Shown: positions 17,920 through 27,145, numbered from the stretch's first letter. The stretch: 64,000 nucleotides of DNA from Clostridium neonatale (GCF_001458595.1 NZ_LN890325.1:83501-147500); one strand, 5' to 3'. A program made the numbers and translations. Notes: generated by a model from the sequence alone, not told the origin.

Positions 17920-18034
17920 AAAGGATTATTAAAAAAGGTTGTAAATGTTTAGTAAATATAAGAATAAGCGAATAAGTAAATATATATTCTTAGGAATATA
18001 TATTTACTTATTAATTTTATATTTATTTATAAAG
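17920..18034. repeat. Direct repeat copy B (decayed EIIB 3' end plus hairpin)
   Basis: Second copy of the 9335-9450 repeat. 70 nt (17947-18016) are identical. The part matching the EIIB codons carries small indels that break the frame and no intact EIIB gene precedes it, so it is a remnant. The 19-bp hairpin is preserved. It lies in the non-coding gap 17832-18243, which otherwise holds only the serC promoter region. Confidence 0.9.
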
Positions 18035-18202
18035 ATTGCATTTATGTAATATAAAATGGAATAAATATTCACTATAAATAATTCAATTACAAATTAACAT
18101 CATAATTAGATATTTATTAAATTCATAATAATATATCAATGAGATTAATAATTTTCAGAAATAAATTTATTAATAAATTATTCCTAAATATATAAAATGT
18201 GT

Positions 18203-18208
18203 TATAAT
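18203..18208 (+). promoter_or_regulatory. Likely -10 box of serC
   Basis: A consensus TATAAT 36 nt before the serC start. No convincing -35 hexamer is visible 17 nt upstream, so the promoter may need an activator. Confidence 0.4.
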
Positions 18209-18243
18209 ATTATAAAATATTTAAAATTGGGGGGCATTTTTTT

Positions 18244-19326
18244 ATGTCAAGAGTGTATAATTTTGCAGCAGGACCAGCTGTTTTACCAGAAGAGGTTCTA
18301 AAAGAAGCAGCAGCAGAAATGTTAGATTACAAAGGAACTGGAATGTCAGTAATGGAAATGAGCCATCGTTCTAAGGCTTTCGAAGAAATCATTCAAGACG
18401 CTGAACAAGATTTAAGGGATTTAATGAACATTCCTGATAACTACAAAGTATTATTTCTTCAAGGTGGAGGATCAACACAATTTGCAATGATTCCAATGAA
18501 CTTAATGAAGAATAGAGTTGCAGATTTCATTATAACAGGGCAATGGGCAAAAAAAGCAGCAGCAGAAGCAAAAAAATATGGTAAAGTAAATGAATTAGCA
18601 TCTTCAGCAGATAAGACTTTTTCATATATTCCAGACTTAACAAAGATAGAAGTTAGCGATGATGCAGATTATGTATACATTTGTCACAACAATACAATTT
18701 ATGGAACTACATATCATAATCTTCCTGATACTAAAGGTAAGATTTTAGTTGCAGATATGTCATCTGATATATTATCTGAACCAATAGATGTAACTAAGTA
18801 TGGATTAATCTTTGCTGGAGTTCAAAAAAATATTGGACCAGCTGGTACAGTAGTTGTAATAATTCGTGAAGATTTAATTACAGAAGATGTACTTGAAGGT
18901 ACTCCAACAATGCTTCAATATAAAATCCATGCAGATAATAAATCTTTATATAACACACCACCAGCTTATGGTATATACATTTGTGGAAAGGTATTTAAAC
19001 ACCTTAAGAAACTTGGTGGCTTAGAAGCTATGAAGAAGAGAAATGAAGAAAAAGCTAAGATTCTTTATGATTATCTTGATTCAAGTGAATTATTCAAAGG
19101 TACAGTTGTAAAAGAAGATCGTTCTTTAATGAATGTACCATTTGTAACAGGTAATGAAGAATTAGATGCTAAATTTGTAAAAGAAGCTAAAGCAGCTGGA
19201 ATTGAAAACATCAAAGGACATAGAACTGTTGGTGGTATGAGAGCAAGTATCTACAATGCTATGCCAATAGAAGGTGTTCAATATTTAGTTGACTTTATGA
19301 AGAAATTCGAAGCTGAAAATAAATAA
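18244..19326 (+). CDS. serC: Phosphoserine aminotransferase
   Basis: 360 aa PLP-dependent transaminase converting 3-phosphohydroxypyruvate and glutamate to phosphoserine and 2-oxoglutarate (serine and pyridoxal pathways). The start NFAAGPAVLPEEVL, MSHRSKAF (substrate phosphate/Arg contacts) and the PLP lysine in GVQKNIGPAG (K195) are all present, and the length is typical. The ribosome binding site GGGGGGC is unusually G-rich. No serA follows; the gene is monocistronic with a strong terminator. It has no functional link to the sugar loci on either side. Confidence 0.97.
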   Translation: MSRVYNFAAGPAVLPEEVLKEAAAEMLDYKGTGMSVMEMSHRSKAFEEIIQDAEQDLRDLMNIPDNYKVLFLQGGGSTQFAMIPMNLMKNRVADFIITGQWAKKAAAEAKKYGKVNELASSADKTFSYIPDLTKIEVSDDADYVYICHNNTIYGTTYHNLPDTKGKILVADMSSDILSEPIDVTKYGLIFAGVQKNIGPAGTVVVIIREDLITEDVLEGTPTMLQYKIHADNKSLYNTPPAYGIYICGKVFKHLKKLGGLEAMKKRNEEKAKILYDYLDSSELFKGTVVKEDRSLMNVPFVTGNEELDAKFVKEAKAAGIENIKGHRTVGGMRASIYNAMPIEGVQYLVDFMKKFEAENK

Positions 19327-19353
19327 CCATTAGAGTTTAGTGGTAGACAATCG

Positions 19354-19403
19354 AAATAGAGCTCACAATTATGCTTGCTTGGCAGAAACTGTGAGCTCTA
19401 TTT
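19354..19403 (+). terminator. Terminator of serC
   Basis: Perfect 14-bp stem (19354-19367 with 19390-19403) containing AGAGCTCACA, 22-nt loop, T-rich 3' side. Confidence 0.8.
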
Positions 19404-19515
19404 CTTTGCATCATCTAAACCCATTTGTTAGTTTTATAAGTGGGAAGAAATCTATATAAGTTAAATGAATAGTAGATTTTAAGACAATTAATAAAAGTGA
19501 ATCAAATAAAGAATT

Positions 19516-19560
19516 AATAACTCTCACATTAATAATTAAGAATTAATGTGAGAGTTATTT
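19516..19560. terminator. Second strong hairpin after serC
   Basis: 18-bp perfect stem (19516-19533 with 19542-19559) around AACTCTCACATTAAT, followed by T residues. It may back up the serC terminator or end an unannotated short transcript between 19404 and 19515. Confidence 0.65.
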
Positions 19561-19597
19561 ATATGGAACTAATCATAAAGTATTACTTAATTTTACA

Positions 19598-19630
19598 GTT
19601 ACAAATGACATTGAGAGTTACAAATGACAT
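19598..19630 (+). repeat. Short direct repeat upstream of the GH4 gene
   Basis: GTTACAAATGACAT occurs twice (19598-19611, 19617-19630), 19 nt apart. Two-turn spacing suits tandem binding of a regulator, possibly one of the RpiR proteins. Confidence 0.5.
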
Positions 19631-19668
19631 ACGGTATTATCCATGACTATAGTGCTAAGAAGCATTGA

Positions 19669-19682
19669 TTAAAACGATATCA
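19669..19682 (+). promoter_or_regulatory. Candidate CcpA (cre) site upstream of the GH4 gene
   Basis: TTAAAACGATATCA matches the cre consensus except for T in place of the first G. It lies about 120 nt before the phospho-alpha-glucosidase start. A further short palindrome AACGGCCGTT follows at 19710-19719. Confidence 0.5.
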
Positions 19683-19800
19683 GAATATAAAATGTGAGTA
19701 TAGAAAATAAACGGCCGTTAATTAATAGAAATTAAGAATCTATATTTACTTTAAAATAAATTAGAATTTCATTAAATTGAAGTTAGTAGGAGTGATTATT

Positions 19801-21126
19801 ATGAAAAGATATAATGTTGTTATTGTTGGAGGAGGAAGTACTTTTACACCAGGTTTCTTAAAATCATTTTGCAGATTAAAAGAAGAATTTCCACTTAATA
19901 AATTAGTTTTATTTGATATAGATGCTGAAAGACAAGAACCAATTGGAGAGTTTGGAAAAATATTAATGAAGGAAAAATATCCTGAAGTTGAATTCAATTA
20001 TACTACAGATGTTGCAGAGGCTTATACTGATATGGATTTTGTATTCATGCAAATGCGTGTTGGTGGACTTCCAATGAGAGCACAAGATGAACATATTCCA
20101 TTAAGTATGGGACTTATAGGACAAGAAACTTGTGGAGCAGGTGGAATGGCTTATGGATTAAGATCAACAAGAGAAATGATAAAAGCAATTTATGACATAA
20201 GAAAATATGCTCCAAATGCATGGGTACTTAATTACTCTAACCCAGCAGCAATTGTTGCAGAAGCATTAAGAAGAGAGTTTCCAGATGATAAGAGAATTTT
20301 AAATATATGTGACCAGCCAGAAAATGTTGTTCGCTCTTGCAGTCGTCTATTAGGTTGTGACTGGGAATCATTAGATCCTGTTTATTTTGGATTAAACCAC
20401 TATGGATGGTTTACTCATATATATGATAAAGCTACAGGTGAAGATTTACTTCCTAAACTAAAAGAATTAATAAAAGAAAGAGGATTCTTACCACAAGATG
20501 CCGAGCAAAGAGATAAATCTTGGTTAGACACTTATGGAATGGTTCAAACAATAATGGAGGACTTCCCAGATTATTTACCAAATACCTATGATCAATATTA
20601 TTTATATCCAGATTACAAGGTTTCTCACCTTGATCCAAACTTCACAAGAGCTGATGAAGTTATGGCTAATAGAGAAAAACGTGTATTCAATGAATGTAGA
20701 GAAGTAATCGCAGCTGGAACAACAGAAGGAAAGGTTAAAATTGAAAGTGATGCTCATGCTGAAATGATGATTGAAGTAGCACAATCAATTGCTTATAACC
20801 AAAATAGAAGATATATAATAATTACAGAAAATAATGGAGCAATAAATAATATGCAAGATGATGCTATGGTAGAAGTAGTTGCTGAGCTTGGAATAAATGG
20901 ACCAAGACCTATGGGCGTTGGAAATATACCTCAATTCTATTTAGGATTATTAGTGAATCAAGTATCATGTGAAAAGTTATTAATAGATGCTTATTATGAA
21001 GAATCTTATACTAAAGCACTTCAGGCATTTACTTTAAATAGATTAATAAACGATGCTAAAAAGGCAAGAAAAGTATTAGATGCGTTAATTGAAGCAAATA
21101 AAGGCTACTGGCCAGAACTTAAATAA
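19801..21126 (+). CDS. malH: 6-phospho-alpha-glucosidase (GH4)
   Basis: 441 aa, the same length as characterised MalH/GlvA-type enzymes. It hydrolyses 6-phospho-alpha-glucosides such as maltose-6-phosphate using NAD+ and a divalent metal. The dinucleotide-binding GGGST lies at 10-14. The metal site is C170-D171 in NICDQP and H200 in GLNHYGWF. VGGLPMRAQDEHIP and CGAGGMAYGLRS match this GH4 branch. An in-frame ATG at 19777 precedes the ribosome binding site TAGGAGTG, so ATG 19801 is the start. It is followed by the matching alpha-glucoside EIICB. Confidence 0.93.
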   Translation: MKRYNVVIVGGGSTFTPGFLKSFCRLKEEFPLNKLVLFDIDAERQEPIGEFGKILMKEKYPEVEFNYTTDVAEAYTDMDFVFMQMRVGGLPMRAQDEHIPLSMGLIGQETCGAGGMAYGLRSTREMIKAIYDIRKYAPNAWVLNYSNPAAIVAEALRREFPDDKRILNICDQPENVVRSCSRLLGCDWESLDPVYFGLNHYGWFTHIYDKATGEDLLPKLKELIKERGFLPQDAEQRDKSWLDTYGMVQTIMEDFPDYLPNTYDQYYLYPDYKVSHLDPNFTRADEVMANREKRVFNECREVIAAGTTEGKVKIESDAHAEMMIEVAQSIAYNQNRRYIIITENNGAINNMQDDAMVEVVAELGINGPRPMGVGNIPQFYLGLLVNQVSCEKLLIDAYYEESYTKALQAFTLNRLINDAKKARKVLDALIEANKGYWPELK

Positions 21127-21428
21127 TATCTAAAAGTAATATTATTCAATATTTATACTAACAGTACTTTAAGAAAGGTAATTTAACAATATATACAGAT
21201 TTATTAAAACTATAATAACCACTTATATTTAGTATATTGAAATATTATCATATATTAATTTGAAATCTATGCTATCATAATCTCATGATATAAATTTTAT
21301 ATAAGATATTTTAATAGTAAATTTGTATATAAGTTAATATTACCTTTCCATATGTATTAAGAATTTTTGTAGTGAATCATAGATGATAAATTATAGTATT
21401 AAAATAAATTTAGAAAAGAGGAATGGAT
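21127..21428. other. Gene-free gap between malH and EIICB
   Basis: About 300 nt of very AT-rich sequence. I see no gene, convincing terminator or promoter. GAAAGGTAAT near 21172 and ATTACCTTTC near 21340 are complementary but far apart. The distance suggests the EIICB gene may have its own promoter. Confidence 0.4.
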
Positions 21429-22955
21429 ATGGGTAAGCAAAATAAAGTGATGGATTTCTTTTCTGCACTTGGCAGAAGCTTAATGTTACCGATTGCAACT
21501 TTAGCAGCTGCTGGTCTGTTATTAGGATTAACTTCTGCGTTATTAAAACCTCAAATTCAAGAGGTACTTCCATTTTTACAGATAACAGGCGTTTCATATT
21601 TTATAACAGCTATAAAAACGATTACTGCAACTGTATTTGGAATGATTCCGGTATTATTTTCAATTTGTATAGCCTTTGGATTGGCTAAAGAAGAAAAAGA
21701 AATTGCAGCATTTGCAGGATTTATAGGGTATTATGTTTTCTTATTAAGTGCATCATTAATTATTGGATCAGGATTTTTTGACTTTAGTGCATTAAAAATG
21801 GCAAGTATTCTAGGTGTGGCAGATACAATAGAAATGGGAGCATTTGCAGGTATGCTGACTGGTATATTAACAGCAGTACTTCATAATAAGTTTTATAACG
21901 TTGAATTTCCAGTTGCTATTGCATTCTATGGTGGCAAAAGATTTGTTGCTATAGTAGTTATTGGTGCAATGACTGTTTTAGGACAAGTGATTCCATTTGT
22001 CTGGGTTCCAATCTCTTCAGCAATTACTAGCTTAGGAAATATGATAGCTAGCCTAGGACATTTTGGTGTATTCATTTTCGGATTTTTAGAAAGATTATTA
22101 ATTCCAACTGGACTACATCATGTTTTAAATGGTATATTCCGTACTACTTCCGTTGGTGGTGTGTATGAAGGGGTTGAAGGCTGTTTAAATATTTTCCTTC
22201 AATTCTTTGATAAAGTTCCTATATCTGAGCTAAGACAATATACTGCATTCTTAGGACAAGGTAAAATGCCATTTATGATGTTTGGACTCCCAGCAGCAGC
22301 TTATGCAATTTATAAAACTTCACCTAAAGCAAAACAACCAAAAGTAAAAGCGCTAATGATTGCTGGTGTAGCTGCATCTATTGTATCAGGAATTACAGAA
22401 CCTTTAGAATTTGCATTTATGTTTGTTGCACCACCTTTATTCCTTTTCCATGCAGTTATGGGAGGGATATCTTTTGGATTGCTAAGCTTACTAAATGTTG
22501 GTATAGGAAATACTGGAGGCGGTATTATAGATTTCTTAATCTATGGTGTTTTAGTTCCGGGATCAAATTGGTATATAGTAATTCTAGTAGGTATTGTATT
22601 TGCGATAATTTACTACTTAGCTTTCAAATGGTACTTCTCAAGCAGAAATCTTTCTATTGATGTAAATGAAGATGAAGTAGAAGACACTTCAATTCAATCA
22701 AATGGGCAAGGTGCAAGTGATTTAGCTACAAAAATCATAGATGGATTAGGTGGATTTGATAATATTGTGGCAGTTAATAATTGTATTTCAAGATTAAGAG
22801 TTGACGTTAAAGATATGTCATTAATAAATGAAACTTTATTGAAATCTACTGGCTCTATGGGAATTGTAAAACCTTCAGCAACTCATATTCATGTTATTTA
22901 TGGGCCTAAGGTTGAAAAGGTTGCAAAGCAGGTAAAAGAGGCTATGAAAAGATAA
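21429..22955 (+). CDS. PTS alpha-glucoside-type EIICB
   Basis: 508 aa membrane permease of the glucose superfamily, alpha-glucoside branch (MalB/GlvC-like). An EIIC domain with about ten hydrophobic segments (1-415) includes GLHHVLNGIFRTTSVGG and GITEPLEFAFMFVAP. A C-terminal EIIB domain carries the phospho-Cys in NNCISRLRV (C452). ATG 21423 is only one base from the ribosome binding site AGAGG, so 21429 is preferred. No EIIA domain is fused; the separate glucose-type EIIA at 25.7 kb can serve it. It imports alpha-glucosides as 6-phosphates for the GH4 enzyme. Confidence 0.93.
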   Translation: MGKQNKVMDFFSALGRSLMLPIATLAAAGLLLGLTSALLKPQIQEVLPFLQITGVSYFITAIKTITATVFGMIPVLFSICIAFGLAKEEKEIAAFAGFIGYYVFLLSASLIIGSGFFDFSALKMASILGVADTIEMGAFAGMLTGILTAVLHNKFYNVEFPVAIAFYGGKRFVAIVVIGAMTVLGQVIPFVWVPISSAITSLGNMIASLGHFGVFIFGFLERLLIPTGLHHVLNGIFRTTSVGGVYEGVEGCLNIFLQFFDKVPISELRQYTAFLGQGKMPFMMFGLPAAAYAIYKTSPKAKQPKVKALMIAGVAASIVSGITEPLEFAFMFVAPPLFLFHAVMGGISFGLLSLLNVGIGNTGGGIIDFLIYGVLVPGSNWYIVILVGIVFAIIYYLAFKWYFSSRNLSIDVNEDEVEDTSIQSNGQGASDLATKIIDGLGGFDNIVAVNNCISRLRVDVKDMSLINETLLKSTGSMGIVKPSATHIHVIYGPKVEKVAKQVKEAMKR

Positions 22956-22962
22956 AAATAAA

Positions 22963-22990
22963 AAGAGCAGCTATTGATGTTGCTCTTCTT
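22963..22990. terminator. Bidirectional terminator between EIICB and RpiR genes
   Basis: Short stem AAGAGCA (22963-22969) / TGCTCTT (22981-22987) between convergent genes, with T-rich flanks on both strands. Confidence 0.6.
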
Positions 22991-22992
22991 TG

Positions 22993-23766
22993 TTAATCTA
23001 TATTAGTTTTGCTTTTTAATCTATTTATATATAGTTCTAGAATTGATTCTACAATAAATTGTATAGATAATCTTGACTTAATGTCTATACCATAAAACTT
23101 TGTATTTTCAGTTTCACCATGTAGAACTATATTGGCTATTTTAGACAATTCACTATCATAATTTGAAGTTATTGCAACTACAGTGGCAGAATTAGCTTTG
23201 CTTAATGCTGCTGATTTTACAATTGGGACTGTAGATCCACCAGAGCTTCCTATTATAAGAATATCATCTGTATTCATATGTGAAGCATCACGATAAAGAA
23301 GTGGGGGATCAATGTAAAATGTACATGGTCTGTTTAAGGATAACAGCATGTTATAAAAATATTCTAATGGCATTTGGGTGAGTCCTCTGCCAAAGATATG
23401 GATATTTTTATTACTGCATAAACAGTCAACGATATAGTTTAAATCATCTAAATTTAGATTTAATATAGTACTTTTTAATTTATAAAGACTGTTTGAAATA
23501 ATTTCATTTACTTCAACATTAGAGGGATTATCACTATTTTGGGATAATGAATCAGATTTTAATTGAAATTTTAAGTCGTTAAATCCCTGCAAATTTAATT
23601 TTTTACACAAACGAAGAATAGTTGCTGTGGATACATAAGTGTTTTGTGCTAATTGATTAATATTCATTTTTATGACTTTATCTTTGTTAGAAAAAACATA
23701 TTGCAATACATCCTCTTCATTTGTAGTTAATGTCTGCATTGCTTTAGGATCAAATTTATTTATCAT
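22993..23766 (-). CDS. RpiR/MurR-family regulator (second of tandem pair)
   Basis: 257 aa. N-terminal HTH_6 domain (about 1-75: MNINQLAQNTYVSTATILRLCKKL) and C-terminal SIS sugar-phosphate-binding domain (about 105-235: IFGRGLTQMPLEYF, IIGSSGGSTVPIVKSA). Such proteins sense phosphosugars, here plausibly a 6-phospho-alpha-glucoside. It lies 24 nt downstream of a same-length paralog, so both are transcribed leftward from the AEC-facing promoter region. Confidence 0.9.
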   Translation of the reverse strand: MINKFDPKAMQTLTTNEEDVLQYVFSNKDKVIKMNINQLAQNTYVSTATILRLCKKLNLQGFNDLKFQLKSDSLSQNSDNPSNVEVNEIISNSLYKLKSTILNLNLDDLNYIVDCLCSNKNIHIFGRGLTQMPLEYFYNMLLSLNRPCTFYIDPPLLYRDASHMNTDDILIIGSSGGSTVPIVKSAALSKANSATVVAITSNYDSELSKIANIVLHGETENTKFYGIDIKSRLSIQFIVESILELYINRLKSKTNID

Positions 23767-23790
23767 TACCAGTACCCATCCTTTTAAATA

Positions 23791-24564
23791 CTATATATCA
23801 ATTTTAGATTGATTTAAATAATAAAGATAATGTTGAAGTATTATATCAATAATATAAAATATACCAGTTCTGCTTTTTACATCAGAATTAGAAAATATGC
23901 GATCTCTTGAGAAAAAATATAATGTAGTATCTGCAAGTTGAGATAATGGATTATTTGTAAGTGGAGTAATCGCAATAATATGTACATTATTACTTTTTGC
24001 TATTCTAGCGGCCTTTAATATAGAAGGATTAGAACCTGTAACGCTTGCTAGAATTAGAACATCATTTTCAGTAAGGTTCTGAGCAGAGTGATATGCTATA
24101 GTATCAGTCTTATATAAAGTTGTTGAACGTTCAGTAGCTAAGAGATATCTTTGCATATATTCAAAAACCATACTAGTAATTCCAGTAGAAAATAAATGAA
24201 CTTTTTTGTCACTTAAAAGATAATTAACAACTACATCTATATTTTTTGTATCAAGTAAGCGACTGGTATTTTCAATTTGAGTATATAAGTCCATTAATAC
24301 ATTTTCATTATTTATAGGATTAATATCGATTACTTCTTGAGAATTTAAACGATTTTTTAAGGAAAATTTTAATTCAGAGTATCCACTGAAATTTAATTTT
24401 TTACACAAACGTAGGATTGTAGCTGTTGAGAAAAATACTTTCTCTGATAATTCATGAATACTCATATTTAAGACTTCGGATGTGTGAGTATCTATGTATT
24501 GTAATATGGATAATTCGCTTTGTGTTAAAGTATTTAAAATATTATTATCAATAAAATTTAACAA
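23791..24564 (-). CDS. RpiR/MurR-family regulator (first of tandem pair)
   Basis: 257 aa, same architecture as its neighbour: HTH_6 (MSIHELSEKVFFSTATILRLCKKL near 33-56) and SIS domain (LFSTGITSMVFEYMQRYL, LASVTGSNPSILKAARIAK). The two share the recognition-helix core FSTATILRLCKKLN or VSTATILRLCKKLN but differ elsewhere, so the duplication is old. It is divergent from the AEC carrier gene. The pair may form a heteromeric repressor or respond to two ligands. AGGAGTGATATC precedes ATG. Confidence 0.9.
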   Translation of the reverse strand: MLNFIDNNILNTLTQSELSILQYIDTHTSEVLNMSIHELSEKVFFSTATILRLCKKLNFSGYSELKFSLKNRLNSQEVIDINPINNENVLMDLYTQIENTSRLLDTKNIDVVVNYLLSDKKVHLFSTGITSMVFEYMQRYLLATERSTTLYKTDTIAYHSAQNLTENDVLILASVTGSNPSILKAARIAKSNNVHIIAITPLTNNPLSQLADTTLYFFSRDRIFSNSDVKSRTGIFYIIDIILQHYLYYLNQSKIDI

Positions 24565-24643
24565 TAGATATCACTCCTGTTCCATAACTATAATTTTAAG
24601 TTTATCAAAAGGAAATACAAATTGCAAGAAAGAGGAAGAAGCA

Positions 24644-25570
24644 ATGAACATAATGGTTTTGATTGAAACTATGGTGGTGTTATTTGTAATAATGCTAATT
24701 GGGTATATATTAAATAAATTGGGGATATTGAGAGCGGAATCAAATGATGTATTATCAGAATTAATAGTAAAAGTAACGGGACCAGTTTTAGTTGTTAGTT
24801 CTGTTTGTAGTACAAATGAAATGACAGATAAAAATCAAATTATTAAAATTTTCTTTATTGGAATTTTATTATATGTAGTTTTAATTGCTTTTTCTCAAAT
24901 CGTAATAAAACTATTCTGTGCAAATGATGAAAGTAAAAATATATATTCATTAATGCTTGTTTTTACTAATACATCTTTTGTAGGATACCCTGTTCTTAGG
25001 GCATTGTATGGTGATTATGCCATTTTTGCTTCTGCAATTTTACATATGCCATTTAATGTTTTAATTTACTCTTATGGAGTATATATGATTCAAAATAAAG
25101 GTGATTCAAAAAGAAAATTTAGAATTGAAGATGTTTTAAACGTAGGAGTTATTGCAGCAATAATTGCTTTAGTAATATTTTTACTTGGTATAGAGGTGCC
25201 GCAAACAATACAAAAGATATTATCTATGATTGGAGATATAACTATTCCATTATCAATGATGTTAATAGGGTCTTCATTGGCACTTATACCAATAAAATAT
25301 GTATTTAGCAATATAAAAATATATATAGTATCATTTATAAAATTAATAATTATGCCGCTTATTGCATATTTTATAGCTAACTTATTTACAAGTGATAGTT
25401 TTATAATTGCACAATTAACAATAGCAACAGCTCTTCCAGCAGGATCAATGATTGTAATGTTAACAACTCAATATAAAGGCAATGTAAAAGCAGCATCTAT
25501 AGGTGTTTTCATAACTACAGTTTTATCAGTAGTAACTATTCCTTTAATGATTTATTTATTGTTAACATAA
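24644..25570 (+). CDS. Auxin efflux carrier (AEC)-family transporter
   Basis: 308 aa membrane protein with about ten hydrophobic segments in two halves: NTSFVGYPVLRALYGDYAIF in the first and PAGSMIVMLTTQYKG in the second are typical of the AEC family (malate, lactate or other organic acid carriers in bacteria). The ribosome binding site AGAGGAAG precedes ATG 24644. It sits between the divergent RpiR pair and the EIIA gene, an unusual position for an organic-acid carrier; it might export fermentation acids, but this is speculation. Confidence 0.88.
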   Translation: MNIMVLIETMVVLFVIMLIGYILNKLGILRAESNDVLSELIVKVTGPVLVVSSVCSTNEMTDKNQIIKIFFIGILLYVVLIAFSQIVIKLFCANDESKNIYSLMLVFTNTSFVGYPVLRALYGDYAIFASAILHMPFNVLIYSYGVYMIQNKGDSKRKFRIEDVLNVGVIAAIIALVIFLLGIEVPQTIQKILSMIGDITIPLSMMLIGSSLALIPIKYVFSNIKIYIVSFIKLIIMPLIAYFIANLFTSDSFIIAQLTIATALPAGSMIVMLTTQYKGNVKAASIGVFITTVLSVVTIPLMIYLLLT

Positions 25571-25699
25571 GTGAATTTTTAGATAAAATTTAAAAAAATA
25601 GAAATGCAATAATATAAAAATATGGCAATACAAGAATATAGCCATATAAGTTTAGCAGTCAGATTGAAATATAAATATTAGATATATAGGAGGATTAAC

Positions 25700-26182
25700 A
25701 TGTTTTCATTTTTAAAAAAGAAAGAAAAAGGATTAGAATTAAAAGCTTATTTATCAGGAGAAATAATAGATATTACTGAGGTTAATGATGAAGTTTTTTC
25801 ATCAAAAATGATGGGAGATGGAGTAGCTATAATTCCAACAACTAATTTAGTAAAGTCTCCAGCAGATGGGGAGATAACAGTAGTTATGTCTGAATCTAAA
25901 CATGCAGTGGGAATTAGATTTGAAAATGGAGTTGAAGCACTTATACATGTTGGAATTGATACTGTATCAATGAATGGACAAGGATTTGAGGTTTTTGTAA
26001 AAGAGGGAGACAAGGTAAAGCAAGGTGATAACCTTATTAAATTTGATCCAGGCTTAATAAAAGAAAAGGGATTTGTGGCAGATACGATGCTTGTAATAAC
26101 TAATCATTTAGATTATCCAAGCATGGAATTAATAACAGGAAATGAAGTTTATGCTGGTGAAAGTACAGTGGTTAAATTTTAA
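25700..26182 (+). CDS. crr-like: PTS glucose-family EIIA
   Basis: 160 aa EIIA of the glucose superfamily. The catalytic pair is H68 (ESKHAVGIRF) and phospho-acceptor H83 (ALIHVGIDTVSMNGQGF). It would transfer phosphate from HPr to the alpha-glucoside EIICB at 21.4 kb, which lacks its own EIIA domain, and perhaps to other glucose-type permeases. TAGGAGG precedes ATG. It lies 130 nt after the AEC carrier gene and may be co-transcribed with it. A weak hairpin follows at about 26200-26245. Confidence 0.94.
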   Translation: MFSFLKKKEKGLELKAYLSGEIIDITEVNDEVFSSKMMGDGVAIIPTTNLVKSPADGEITVVMSESKHAVGIRFENGVEALIHVGIDTVSMNGQGFEVFVKEGDKVKQGDNLIKFDPGLIKEKGFVADTMLVITNHLDYPSMELITGNEVYAGESTVVKF

Positions 26183-26404
26183 AGGTTGAATTAAAGATAT
26201 AGGCCATATGATTTTAGAGTAATAAAAATATCATATAGCTTTTACTTTTATATTTTTTTATTAAAGCATTCTTTTTAATATAGTTAATAATACTTTTGAA
26301 CAAGACAAAAAAATACGATGGTAGTATAATAATATACAAATTAACAATTAATTTTAATAAACTATGAAAAAATTAAAATTTAGTTGAAGAAAGAAGGGAT
26401 TAAT

Positions 26405-26977
26405 ATGTCTCAATTTGAATTATTTAAAAGTGTAATAGTCGGTAAATTTAATAACTTACAGCAGATAGAGCAAGAAAAAAATAATGGGAACGTAATTCAT
26501 CCAATTGCAAAGCATGTAAATGCAATTGTTAATGATAAAATTGACAATTTACCAGATAATTTTAAAGGTATTTTTGTATTAGAAGAAAGCTATTATACAT
26601 TTGTTGATGCAGATAGAACAAATATATTACCTCATTTATTTTTATTTGAAGAGACAGAAGATGGTAAGGTAAGACTTACATCTTATGAGGTTCCTAAATC
26701 AATAAATAAAAAAGATTTTACAAATTCAAATCCTGATTTAAGATTAGATTATAATGAACTTGAGATATCAGAGAAATTTAATCCTATGACATATGAGTAC
26801 AGTGAGAAAACTGGATTTTATGGAAAAAGCTTAAGTCAATTTGGACCTGATACGACATTTTTATTAGAAGAAACTTTAGATAAAGATAAATTTGAAGTAA
26901 ATGAAATACTTAAAAAAGGTGATAGGGTTTTAGTTGGTTTTGAATCGCCAATAATATATTTAAGGTCACAGGAATAA
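26405..26977 (+). CDS. Conserved protein of unknown function
   Basis: 190 aa, soluble, acidic. The N-terminal VIVGKFNNLQQIEQ, an HPIAKHVN stretch and GIFVLEESYYT vaguely recall the G-x-F-x-N-x-x-Q...H...FxxEQ layout of CpcT/CpeT-like proteins, but the resemblance is weak and I do not assign it. A TTG at 26384 precedes the ribosome binding site AAGAAGGGA; ATG 26405 is the start. It is monocistronic with two hairpins after it. Codon use matches its neighbours. Confidence 0.65.
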   Translation: MSQFELFKSVIVGKFNNLQQIEQEKNNGNVIHPIAKHVNAIVNDKIDNLPDNFKGIFVLEESYYTFVDADRTNILPHLFLFEETEDGKVRLTSYEVPKSINKKDFTNSNPDLRLDYNELEISEKFNPMTYEYSEKTGFYGKSLSQFGPDTTFLLEETLDKDKFEVNEILKKGDRVLVGFESPIIYLRSQE

Positions 26978-27025
26978 CAAGATATCAATATACATGATTA
27001 TTTAGTTGAAAAAACAAGAATAATG

Positions 27026-27060
27026 GCCTTATCCTAGATAAGGCATGTTAATATTTTTCA
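27026..27060 (+). terminator. Terminator after the unknown protein gene
   Basis: GCCTTATC (27026-27033) / GATAAGGC (27037-27044) with a 3-nt loop and T-rich tail. Confidence 0.7.
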
Positions 27061-27100
27061 TTTTTTGATAAAGAACGACTATAATATTAAGAATAGTAAT

Positions 27101-27145
27101 ACAGATTATCAATTTTAAAATTGGTTATCTGTATTTTTTATTTTG
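27101..27145. terminator. Second hairpin in the 27.0-27.4 kb gap
   Basis: A 16-bp imperfect stem ACAGATTATCAATTTT / AAAATTGGTTATCTGT followed by a T run. No gene lies between it and the preceding terminator. The remainder of the gap up to 27420 is AT-rich and carries a TATAAT at 27334-27339. Confidence 0.65.

Noticed and set aside
21172..21350. Complementary GAAAGGTAAT / ATTACCTTTC in the malH-EIICB gap
   Set aside because: Short and about 170 nt apart, so not a convincing hairpin or element boundary.
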